In this document: in pieces, positions 1-10,649 of the stretch
Layout: the number at the start of each line of letters is the position of its first letter
Position numbering within the stretch: position 1 is the stretch's first letter
DNA from: Amoeboaphelidium protococcarum
Taxonomy: Eukaryota; Aphelidiomycota; Aphelidea
Assembly: GCA_023515745.1 (NCBI GenBank)
Contig: JALECJ010000257.1
Location: forward strand, 1,862,687-1,926,686
Length of the DNA: 64,000 bases
Reading direction: 5' to 3'
Notes under the pieces: model-generated
Told to the model about the DNA's origin: nothing
What the model saw: the letters and a program-made list of their open reading frames with translations, nothing else
Databases searched by the model: none
Made by a program: the position numbers and the translations under genes

Positions 1-1348
1 GAATCGCTGCTCTAAGATTGGGCTATTATTACTGTTATCCATTGGTATCGCTGAGCTGTTGCGGCAAGATAACCGAAGAATTGGATCGATCTGATACTCT
101 ACTTCTAAGCCACTTATAAGTCACCATTGCCCACTATAATCCATCTTTAGACGCTCGATAAATTCCAACTTTCCTAGAACTTCGATAGAAATTAACCAAC
201 CATGAGAGTGGAAATACCACAGCTCGGGCAGTCAGTACTCCAATAAAACACAAAAATATCTCTGCAGGCTTCCACACCATCACTTAGACATCTCCATTAT
301 TGATAAGTCCACCGTCAGCATCATTGCCTTTACTACTTGCATCATTATTACTTTCAGAATTACCACGGTATGAGGAAGCGAATAAAGTAATTCCTAAATA
401 AATGAATATAAAAGTCTCAGATAACTAACTAGTCAACTAGAACAATGAACCCAGAGTCCTCTTTGTTCTACGAGAAAGAGTAGGCTGAACATAATGCTTG
501 AGAGTAATGCCACAGAACAGTAGAGAGACAATACCACTCAATTCGAGCGCGTTGGATAAGAAGTAGCTGGAATAAGCAATTAATGCAACAATACACGTCT
601 CCAGAGTGCCATACTACGAGCTTCCAATGCCTTTCAGCACACGCCCAATAACGAAAGCACAAGATAGGGCTACTCCAACACCAAGTAGAAAAGATGTGGC
701 GAAAGAATACAGAAAATGAAGCAATGCCTTGCCAATAGACTCGCCAGTTATCGGATGACCTCTAAAAGATTCCAGAGTCTGGTAGAGGACAATACTAACC
801 GCATCATTAAGAACGGACTCTCCAAAAATCACAGCATACAATGATTTATCCAGCGATAGATTCTTCAACATGGCCAGCACCGTGACAGGATCCGTAGAGG
901 ACAAGATACTTCCATACATGAAACATTCAATGATGGTGAGGTTGAGCGATCCAGTCATAACCAGCAGATACATGAAATATCCAACGATGAATGCAGATAT
1001 TAACGTGCCGAGGAAAGCGAACAACATTATGCGCCAAAAGTAGAATAAGAACGATGATACTTCCATTTCCCATCCACTTTATAGAATGATGGGAGGCAAG
1101 AGTAGATTGAAAAAGTATCTATTATCAAATGCAACGCTCAACTTTCCAACAGATATCAGACCGACAATCATCCCAAGAACGAGCCCAACCAGAGTCTCAT
1201 GCACAACTTTAATGCGAAACTTTTTCAGTACAAATGATGCCACCAGAGTCAGGATGAGCAATTGTATCAGCAGAAATACAGACACATTACTCGGATCTGA
1301 CTCCAGCTTTAATGCATCGCTATCACTACCACTATCTGAATTTGTCAT
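1..1348 (-). CDS. Na+/H+ exchanger, endosomal NHE/Nhx1 type (C-terminus beyond window)
   Basis: Cation/proton antiporter of the SLC9 (CPA1) family, predicted to exchange luminal H+ for Na+/K+ in endosomal or plasma membranes. The N-terminus starts MTNSDSGSDSD, followed by alternating hydrophobic segments. Diagnostic motifs are LLPPIIL (about residues 83-89), SSTDPVTVLA and FGESVLNDAVSIVLY, which carry the ion-binding Asp and Glu-Ser-Asn-Asp residues of NHEs. A later segment reads ARAVVFPLSWLVNF, matching the conserved ARA-FPLS helix. The frame crosses many TAA/TAG codons read as Gln, for example between LLPPIIL and SGWE, and a run of five TAR/CAG Gln codons near the left edge. No TGA is met before base 1, so the cytoplasmic tail is missing only because the window ends. 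The start is the first ATG of the open frame. Confidence in the family is high; assignment to the NHE6/7/9-Nhx1 branch is by motif resemblance. Confidence 0.9.
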
Positions 1349-1796
1349 GATAAGTGATGGACTTAATCTTATACGGTAGATTATGAAAAGATATTTGAAT
1401 TATGTGCGATAACGAGAGAGGAACAATCAATACAATGAGATCAGTTGGGAAAGCCAACGGCTTTGAACAATTTCACACAGAGCAAGAAGGAAGGGACTAG
1501 TGACGGTTGATGATCATAGACGAGTGCAGAGATGGAAAGAGCCACGATCGACGCGTGCGTTGAATATTGTCATTGATCGTCTGGCGGTTAACTGGTCAGT
1601 GTCTTGGTACATTTAGAAAACACCTTATTAGAATTTAGAATTTGGGTATTGAGGGGTTTTTTGGTGTAAGATATATTCATTGTTTCTTATAGGCGTTATC
1701 CTTCAAAGATCACATGTGAGTGTCTCCCTCGCTGAACACTGCAGCCACGTGGCTTGATGTCATCAACATGCAAATGATAAAAGTAAAAATAAGCCC
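1349..1796. other. Intergenic, upstream of the exchanger gene
   Basis: Nothing coding is recognised. It holds the 5' flank of the exchanger gene, one ACGCGT hexamer near 1551, and the left junction of the duplicated RPC2 fragment. Confidence 0.5.
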
Positions 1797-2432
1797 TCCT
1801 TTATTAAACCAAGCGACTTGGGTATCAACTTCCATGCCCTGAGTCTGTTCATTATAAGATAGCAGATCCGCATGCTCATCATTTGATAACTCATCAATAC
1901 GAACACTGAAATGCCTCAAAGTCACAGCACTATCTCCAGCTATACAATCACGCTCCTCTCTCCCACTCTCAATCCACCGTCACGACTTCTACCCTCCAGT
2001 GGCTACCGAGTCAACACTGATCGCGGACCACGAGAACGAGCATGCATCTTATCCATGACCATATGTTTCAACTTCTGGTAGAATATAGGACCAAAGAATA
2101 TATAAGCTTTCAACGGTTCTCCAGTGATACCACTTGTCAAGTAATCTTTACCGCCATAATTAAATCCATGATCCACCAGAATCTTGCCCATATCCTCGAT
2201 TCTACTTCCACCGAATGCAGTACCATATTAAAGCTCACCATTCAACACACCAGCTTTACCAGCCAACAGCTCAATCATCTTCCCGACTGTCATTCTAGAC
2301 GGAAAACCATGCGGGTTCATCACGATGTCAGGCGTAATGCCTTAATCGGAGAACGGCAGGTCGGTCATCGGGGTAATCAGTCCGCATACACCCTTCTGAC
2401 CGTGAAGACTGGCGAATTTATCACCGAGTCCT
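1797..2432 (-). pseudogene. Duplicated, frameshifted fragment of RPC2 including the intein N-terminus
   Basis: About 636 bp of minus-strand sequence is nearly identical to 7096-7731 inside the intact RPC2 gene, with a constant offset of 5298-5299. It covers the GDKFAS-HGQKG region, the GTAFGGSR region, the GGLRVGE motif and the first ~60 residues of the intein. One base is missing near 1953-1961, just before the intein insertion point. The polymerase part and the intein part are therefore in different frames, and the Met-Glu-Arg-Asp codons are destroyed. A conserved Arg of the SRHGQKG polymerase motif is also changed to Leu (SLHGQKG). Both ends stop abruptly against unrelated sequence. It is best read as a recent segmental duplicate that cannot encode a working product. 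Confidence 0.85.
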
Positions 2433-3236
2433 GATGGTCGTAACTTGATAACAATATGGCTCAATTAGGCAGCAGGTACCCCTTCGTGACCCCTTGAGCA
2501 CGATGAGTGGTTGTTCATTTACGGCTGGTCTTTCTGTGGCGTATACTGTACCTTTAAAGTTTGGCGCGATGGTTCCCGCACTTACATCCACCCAACCACC
2601 TCCCCAACACTGTGAACAAATATGATGGTTGTGAAATTAAAAATTTAAGGCAAATACAACCTCGATGAAGCGGTGTGTTACTGAGTTGTATACTGGGGTC
2701 CTGTCATTGTGCTCTCTATGGAAATTGGACCATTGGCTTTTTTTAATATGCGTAAGTACGTTCCAGAATGGTAGAACTATGAGAGAGCACTAAGTGAATG
2801 TCAGTCACTGCGTTAATAGTTCGAATTAGATTAGTTCTGTGTGAATAGCTTTCCACTGTACTCGCTTTGAAATAAATTAAGGCGTAAGTATGACTCTTCT
2901 TCGGTATGTAAGACTTTGGCAGCAATAAGGAGTTCGTTTAACTGGATATGAATTTTGAATAAGGCACATCTAATGCTGTAGAACTGTTGCTGCGTGTCAA
3001 TTTGGCATAGTTTTGGTGCAATGAAGATGGAGCTATAATGCCGCTTTAAGCAAAAACTAATATTGTACCGCACAGGAAGTCCAACTATTCTACTGTATAC
3101 TCGTAAATTGGCGTTTAGGTATTGTATCAATATTTTGTCTTAAAAAATGCTTAGATACACTTAATCAGCTTGTACGTGCATCGCTAATGTAATCTCTATT
3201 GGTAGACCGTTTATCGGAATACACTGCAGTGAATGA
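2433..3236. other. Intergenic, no confident gene
   Basis: Just beyond the duplicate (about 2440-2600, minus strand) lies a short coding-like stretch reading TIAPNFKGTVYATERP and NEQPLIVLKG in another frame. I do not recognise it, and it may be a chimeric relic. A 110-codon minus-strand frame around 2805-3130 has no recognisable motif and is within chance length for a one-stop code. Confidence 0.3.
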
Positions 3237-3566
3237 ATGACATGTTCCAAAACCATAGCTAGAAGCGCCAATGAAAATTTAGGGCTTTATGTGGTGATTG
3301 TGTCGGCCGCCGTATTCATTGGACTCTGGCGGTATTTCAGCTCTGCGAAGCTGAGGATATCGAAGATGGGCAGGAGTTCTACTTTGGCAAGTCCGAATTC
3401 AGGCGTCGAGAGCTATAGTCTGAAATACCTACCGTCAATTAACGCGGGTCCCACGGTGTATGGTACGCTTGAAGGACTGGAGAATAGAATCACTAGTGTC
3501 GAATGCAAGGTGGACTCCCTAAAAGCAAAAGTGGATTCCTTAAAGATAAATGTGTATTTGGACTGA
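3237..3566 (+). CDS. Hypothetical small membrane/coiled-coil protein
   Basis: A 109-codon frame is opened by an ATG immediately after an in-frame TGA and closed by TGA. The product would have a polar start (MTCSKTIARS), one hydrophobic segment (LYVVIVSAAVFIGLW, residues ~17-31) followed by basic residues, and a C-terminal heptad-like stretch (LENRITSVECKVDSLKAKV). This is the layout of a single-pass membrane protein with a coiled coil. It contains no TAA/TAG codon and has no recognised homologue. Its length is compatible with chance in a one-stop code, so existence is uncertain. Confidence 0.35.
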   Translation: MTCSKTIARSANENLGLYVVIVSAAVFIGLWRYFSSAKLRISKMGRSSTLASPNSGVESYSLKYLPSINAGPTVYGTLEGLENRITSVECKVDSLKAKVDSLKINVYLD

Positions 3567-3765
3567 TCGTTTGTTAGTATATGATTTTAATAAAATGGAG
3601 TCAGACATAATATATGAGACATCACGTTAGAAATGCTATGCGGTAATATTTGATTAATCACCTTTAGACGGAGCAAGCTTTGATGCACGTTGTACTATAC
3701 ATTCGTGAAGACTATATTTATGTTCCATACTTCCATGGATACTCCACAAGTCATTTCTGATCGAT

Positions 3766-5555
3766 GATGAGCATGAGGAACTATTATTCGTTAGAAAGGA
3801 TCGCAGAAGATCTGGTCAAGTATGAACAATGCGTTGAATTCTCTTCGCCTTAAGTATGGTCTCCCTTCAAGCGATCTGGCGCTAAACGCTGTAGATGATA
3901 TTATGTTAATATTTTCTACTAATGAAGAGATAATTACTTTTACTGGTAATTTTGGGATGCGACATAATTGTAAGGTTGAGCTTTCTGAATAGAGAGGAGG
4001 ATGATATTTTGATTCTACTTACCGGTGATGTGTCGACGCCAACAGTTGCGTCTGTTGATAATGCTGTTGATGATGAATAAGTGAGTTAGTCGATGATGCT
4101 TTTTAGGTTGGGGCTTTGAATGTCGATTCGCGTATGCCTACAAGGTTCCACCCTGACGCTTTCCCGGCAGTGCTCAAAAGAGTCATTTTATACTATGAGT
4201 ATCGGCTGGTTTGTGCGTTCCTCTCCAACTGCGACTCGACCAGCAGAGCAACTAAAATCTGCCTATTGCAATTTTCTGGATACGTTGTCTCGTGAATTTT
4301 AGATCCCATGTGTTTGCGCGGCTGCATATTCATCAGCTGAACCTTTCATCTATTGCTTGCACACTTGTCAATGTCTCTGATGAAATATCCTTTTTTCCGA
4401 GCTGGATGTATAATGAGGGCCCTAGTTTTGGCAGAAGGTATGGGCGAAAGCTAACCAGGCATGATGCTAGAAGGTTGGGTGATCGACAGTGGAGCCAGTG
4501 AACATTTTACATCTAATAAATAGTGGTTCTCTTCCAGCCGCGGATGAAGAATCAAAGTTCATCTTTATTGATTATATGTTTCGCTCATGTATTTTGGGAA
4601 TTGCTACGTCTCATTTCGTCTCTGAGATGCTGGGATAGACGTTTTAATTGTAGAGAGTCCCTGAAGACCTCATAAAAATAAAGTTGATGGAAATGTTGAC
4701 AACTAAGTATGGACTGCGTCAAGATGACTTGATGTTTAAGAGAGGTAGACGTTGATACTTCTTGCTTATGAAATGGCGGGATGAGTCCCTGCGTATCTAA
4801 CGTCACCTCCGTCGTTGTATGCCAAAAGTAAGAACGTATTTTGGGTGACGCATACGATTCCGAGTGTACAGCGTGAGTACTAGGCGAGCAAGACCGCCTA
4901 TGAGGGTGTTTCGGGAGCTTTGTCCGCTGAGTTTGGAATGTAGGAGGCTCTAATGGAAAAGAGAGCTCACCTCTACCGCATAGATTTTCTCTTAGGATCC
5001 CCAGAAGACCACTCTTCCCGCCTTCTGCTGATGCCTCCTACTCGCCTGAATTCTAGCGGCTTGTAGAGATTGCCAAAGTAAAGAAGAATTCCGTGCTGGT
5101 GTTCAACTCCTTGGCTGGCTTTACTGATAACTTTGCATTTCTTCTGTATGCTTGCCAGCATTTTGACTTTTTGGCGTTTTTTTGACCTCAATGCTACAGA
5201 CAGACAAGTTTCTGCGGCAGTAGTTGGTTCGCGTCGATTGTGGCAGATTAAAGGCTCTCTTACGTCATCTGCAATTGCATGTTGGTAGCTCTATTTGCTC
5301 AGACTTACTGAGCTTTGGTGATTTTGCTTCTGAAGATGAAATTAGGATGAAGCTCGGCAGATTGGGCTGGGAAGTTTCTGGATAGCATTTCAATGATAGG
5401 AGAGAATTTATCCGTCGCTTGACTTAGTAGCTTCTCTATATCAAGGAACGAAGTATCCACCGATCATTGCTCTTATGCATTCTTTCTACGCTCATGGTTA
5501 CGCTAATGTGATCATGGAAAACGAAGGAAACGAAATAGATGCTTAATGTAGATGA
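3766..5555 (+). pseudogene. Decayed protein-coding region, several frameshifts
   Basis: Protein-like sequence continues over about 1.8 kb but jumps between reading frames at several in-frame TGAs. Pieces in order include LKYGLPSSDLALNAVDDIM, RMPTRFHPDAFPAVLKRV, EISFFPSWMYNEGPSF, DYMFRSCILGIATSHFVSEM, SPEFQRLVEIAKVKKNSVLV, LAGFTDNFAFLLYACQHFDF, FNDRREFIRRLTQQL and YPPIIALMHSFYAHGYANV. TAG/TAA occur inside these pieces at positions where Gln is natural, so the ancestor used the same code. I recognise no family. It may be a dead host gene or part of a dead mobile element. Confidence 0.5.
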
Positions 5556-5687
5556 AGTCAATAGCCATGTAATGGAAAAAGGTACCAGAATTTAAGACCC
5601 GCACTTATACGCGTTGGTAGTCTAAATATTTTTTAAACTTATACATGATATTTCAATATTGCATTCTACTTATTCTCATTACTTATT

Positions 5688-8600
5688 TCATTCAAGTCTT
5701 AGACGCGGTGCAACGTTCATAGCCAACAATTCTTGGAATAAGAGTTTAGTAGCATACGGCATCTTGAGCGACGAAATATGTTAAGCAGATTTGCAAGTGG
5801 AACACCATCCTTCGTATACAATCAGACCGCAGCCTTCACACACATGAGCGGTGAACTCATCACTCGACTTCATCAGACGCTCATTAAGAAGTCGCGATGC
5901 ACCATAAGCAACAAGACAATTGTGTACCACAGTTCCATTAGCAAGGAAATTGTGATTCTTATGCACCTGAATATCAAAGACGTCTTTCGAACCAATCTTC
6001 TACACATCAACAACCTTGACATTCATCACTGGTAGCATTTATTATTCACACATTATACCATCTTCAGTGAAATAAACGTTCGCTCCAATATCCGAAAGAT
6101 ACTTTTATGCATCAGCGGTAAATTATTTATCGCCAGACGCAATAGGACTCTTACACTGACATTGATCGACTTCTTCGCTAATCTACTGCCTCATAAATTC
6201 CACGTGACGTTGGTAGGATACAATAGCCTACAGCTTCATGCTCTTGAGCACACAGTATCTGAATCCAACAATCTCGTGGAACTTTATTAATTGCGACTCA
6301 TCAATACAAATACCAATCTTATAGCAATCGCTACCCATTGCGGTCAATACTTTGTCGCGTTGTGAATTAAACTGACTGTTATCTTCGATATGAACGTCTT
6401 ACTAATCCAAACCAAGCCTAACAAGCACTGATCTGATATTACTCATGGAATATTACAGAGACTAGACATGTCCCATACTAACTGATTAATTGAACGTAAT
6501 AGATGTCAGTGAATCCATTTTGCCATCAATATTAAGCTATAAAGTAGAATCACTACCGCCAAATAATCCAGCCACAAATTCACGTAACAAGGGCATTGGG
6601 TATCCTGGATGCAGCATTATGGACGGTACGACAATAGAAGAGCTTGGAGTTTAATCTCTAATCCCTGGATATATAAATGACAATTGACGCAATACTTCTT
6701 CAGGCACAGTCAACTAAAAGCCTTTCTAATCCACACAAATATCTACCAGTTAACCAGAGATTTCATACAAGTCTTGCTGCATATTCGTTGCATCCATCCA
6801 ATGCTACATACTCAACGTGTACGTTAATTAGTCAGAAAGTGCACCTGCAGCCATTAAATATCCCAGTATGCGATGCAGAATACAAAGATTCTGATATTTA
6901 TCTACAGAGCTAACATTACATTAAAGCATTTCATCGCTAATAGAGACAAGAGGCAGTTCTAGACTTTTACAAACCCGAATTCCATCAATATCCTACGCAG
7001 CTCTCCACTAACCATCAGAACACATGACTTTATGATCTGGGGTCACGTCAAGATGAGTACCATCTTCGAAATTCAGACGCACACACTCACGCTCTCCTTT
7101 ATTCAACCAAGCGACTTGAGTATCTACTTCCATGCTCTGAGTCTGTTCATTAAAAGATAGCAGATCCGCATGCGCATCATTTGATAACTCATCAATACGA
7201 ACACTGAAATGCCTCAAACTCACGGCACTATCTCCCGCTACACAATCACGTTCCATCTCTCCCACTCTCAATCCACCGTCACGACTTCTACCTTCCAGTG
7301 GCTACCGAGTCAACACTGATCGCGGACCACGCGAACGAGCGTGCATCTTATCCATGACCATATGTTTCAACTTCTGGTAGAATATAGGACCAAAGAATAT
7401 ATAAGCTTCCAACGGTTCCCCAGTGATACCACTTGTCAAGTAATCTTTACCGCCATAATTGAATCCATGATCCACCAGAATCTTGCCCATATCCTCTATT
7501 CTACTTCCACCGAATGCAGTACCATATTACAGCTCACCCTTCAATACACCAGCTTTGCCAGCCAACAGCTCAATCATCTTCCCGACAGTCATTCTAGACG
7601 GAAAACCATGCGGGTTCATCACGATGTCAGGCGTAATGCCTTAATCGGAGAACGGCAGGTCGGTCATTGGGGTTATCAATCCGCATACACCCTTCTGACC
7701 ATGACGACTGGCGAACTTATCACCCAATTCAGGCCGTCTAGTCTACCTAATATTCACCTTAATATTCATACTGGACTCTGTATTAGCGGACACCATAACT
7801 TTGTCGATATGGGCGCTCTTGAGACTCTTGAATGACATTGGCGAGTTCAGGTACGTGATAGATGACGGTCCACTATCATTCGCTGCGAAATCTGATCTCT
7901 TCTCCTTCGGTTCCTGTTTATTCAAATACACTTGTCCGCTCTTAATCTCACATCCGACATGTGCTATACCGTCACGATCGAGACAGGCAAATTTCTGCGC
8001 AACGTTTCCATTGGCATCAGCGACAGGACCAACAAGCCTGTCATAACTCTACTAACTATACTGCTTCAGACTACACTAAAACTTTTTGGACACTACACAA
8101 CGACCAAAGCCGCGATCCAGAGAACTTTTACTCAGAATCAATGCATCTTCAATATCATAACCTGAGTATGACATGATGGCCACAATAGCGTTCTATCCAG
8201 CAGGAAGCTTGTCATAATTTATCAACTCAATTGCTTTAGTCTTCACCATAGGTTGCTGTGGATAGACTAGAGCTTAGAGGAGAGTATCAATTCTTGCAAA
8301 CTGATTATAAGCTAATATAGACTAAGACTATTTAGCCATCGCGCAAGTAAAAGTAATACGCGCACACTAATCATGATGAGGATATGGAATTATACCAGCG
8401 ACAGCTCCTAATAAAGTAAAAGGCTCAATTTCTACATGGGTAGTCTCGCCGGGTATAATCTCACTTTCATACATGGCAATCAGGGAATCATTCTCCTCAT
8501 TGACATCCAAATACTCTACCAGGCCATCCTTGAGGAAATCTTAGAATACTCTTTTTCCACTAGTAAGCTCTTTCATATGCTTATCCTTCACCAAAGGCTG

Positions 8601-10454
8601 ACCTTTCTTATCTACAATGATAAGTGGGCGGCAAATACGACCACCATCAGCAGATATGTGAACACTCTTCTAATTGGGATTCAGGGAGATGCTCACAAAT
8701 TCATTAATCTTTCCATTACGTCTCATAGTGCGCAATTTTGCGGCAAGAATATCTGGCCTAACATGTATTCCAATGAGCGTACCATTGACGAAGACCATAA
8801 ACGGTTGGTGACCATTTACAGGAGCATGTATCTCCAAGCCATTGAGTAGAGAAATATCCTCAACACCCAGTGAGTATGCATAATTTAGTAGCTCATCTTC
8901 ATCCTGGTCCGTCGTCACATGGGTCATCAGAGCTAAATTCTTCACCAATCCACACGCTTCACCTTCTGGAGTGTCACTAGAGCATATCCTACCGTACTGG
9001 GACATTTGCAGCGAACGCGGACCACTAACCTTTCGCGTCTTCTCAAACTGAGAGGTGATACGCATCATCATGCCCAAGGAGGAGATATAAGACAATCGAG
9101 ACAACACCTGCGTCACACCAGCTCTCTCCATCTTGAATCGCTTCAAAGTCCAATTTCCAGTGGATATAGCACGTACCAGACCATCAGTTATAGTGGACTA
9201 TGCCAGCGGCAGGAAGCGAGAAGCATCAAATTCGGTGGCTCTCGATGGTTTCTACAAAGTCTTGTCAATGAGAGATTTCAATTGATGCTGGAACGTTTTG
9301 AACAAGTCCTCAAAGAGGAGAGACAGCAACTATCCGGCCAATTCCAATCGCTTATTACCGACGTAATCTCTATCATCAATCTAAGTCTTATCATGCAGAG
9401 CCAAGAGAACGCGTCTAGCCATTAATGCCAAATAAGCGGCCTTGGGCTTAAAATTTGTATCATTTACAGCAACATGTGCCAGTACCAGATCAGCTAGAGC
9501 ATTATAAGCCTCTTCAGCAGGTGGTTTCTTCACGCTCATTGACTTATTAGCCCATCCAGTACCGCGAGACAACTTCACTCTCGTGCCCACATACTCCAAG
9601 CACTGATTGCGCGTATGAAGGTCCATCTAGGAGGATTCTTCCAGCGACGGAGAGAAAGAGTCCAACAATTTAATGTCATTCCCGCAAATCATCTGAGCCA
9701 CCTCCTTGTCACTCGTAATACCCATAGCTTTCAAGGCGATAACAATCGGAACATCTTCAGTCAGACAGTTATGCTTCAGATACACCTTGCCATTCTTCAT
9801 GGACACTTTAGTCAAAGATTTTCTCTCCATCGTACTACTGGTGACACTAGCCTCAGGGAAACCAAATCTATCCTGATCAATAATGATTCTGTTCTTGCTC
9901 AGCTGCTCTTAAATCAATATCACCTTCTCCGTACCTCGCGTTATAAAATATCCACCAACATCCAGCGGACACTCGTACCTCTCCATGTAATCTGCCTCAG
10001 ACTTCAACGCGGCCAAGTGACAATTATCGGATCGCAGCATAATAGGCATACGTCCGATAGATACACCTTTAGTGATAACCAGATTCTTATTTCTCTTGTA
10101 CCTGATATCCACAGTGATAGGCGCAGAGTATGTCAAATCACGGAGTCGGCACTCTTGCGGCATCACATCCTTCTCCATCATGTTATCTTCCACAGACGGC
10201 TTTCCCACCTGAATATCATTAAACTCCAGAAAGAAGTGAGGATCAATATCAGATCTAATGACGCGATTAGCAGCCAGAATCTTCTTCAACTCCACTTGGA
10301 TAAAGAAGTTGAACGAGTCAATATGCTGCTTAATCAGACCTCGATTCTGCAAGAACGCGGGCAGCAAGTGGTACTTGTCCGTATCCAAAGGGTAATTGGA
10401 GCGATTCAAATTCTCATCAGCACTAGTCTTTTACTACTTCTTTTTCTAAACCAT
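5688..10454 (-). CDS. RPC2: DNA-directed RNA polymerase III second-largest subunit, intein-containing precursor
   Basis: This is the second-largest catalytic subunit of nuclear RNA polymerase III, which makes tRNA, 5S and U6 RNA. One open frame encodes 1588 residues. Removing the 442-residue intein leaves 1146, normal for RPC2/POLR3B. Landmarks are [20 protein letters not shown] near the N-terminus, [15 protein letters not shown] followed by Gln (TAA) and [62 protein letters not shown], and after the intein [16 protein letters not shown]. The C-terminal zinc ribbon has CEGC and CSTC Cys pairs and is followed by the [16 protein letters not shown] clamp helix. The start ATG at 10454 opens MVQKKKQQK. 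No intron is present. The stop is TGA at 5688-5690. Family assignment is very secure. Confidence 0.97.
5919..7244 (-). mobile_element. Intein with LAGLIDADG homing-endonuclease-like insert in RPC2
   Basis: A 442-residue protein-splicing element (precursor residues ~1071-1512) sits between GEMERD and CLVAYGAS of RPC2. The N-terminal splicing block begins with Cys1 ([10 protein letters not shown]). Block B is [10 protein letters not shown] with the TxxH motif. The C-terminal blocks read [21 protein letters not shown], ending in the catalytic His-Asn, and the +1 extein residue is Cys. The central part resembles a LAGLIDADG endonuclease: [15 protein letters not shown] at intein residue ~220 and a block-H-like [17 protein letters not shown]. 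The first motif reads GGSD instead of GGDG, so the catalytic acid is replaced or shifted by one. Splicing looks intact; endonuclease activity is doubtful. Inteins in eukaryotic RNA polymerase second-largest-subunit genes are known in other lineages. Confidence 0.95.
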
Positions 10455-10649
10455 ACTAACTGAATTTCTCGCAGGTAAACGTAGATCCGAAATAAGATAT
10501 TCCGTGTCAGTTTAGTTACTTAAGTGATTGTTGACAGTAAAGTAGCAAAAAGCTTCAGTGAAAGGGATGAAAAACTTGAAAAAAATTTAAGATCAAGATT
10601 GCCTAACAATGACTAAGCTTAAACTGACTCAATATATAATACCTTATTT

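Noticed and set aside
2805-3130. 110-codon minus-strand frame
   Set aside because: Chance-length ORF without motif; competing frames overlap it.
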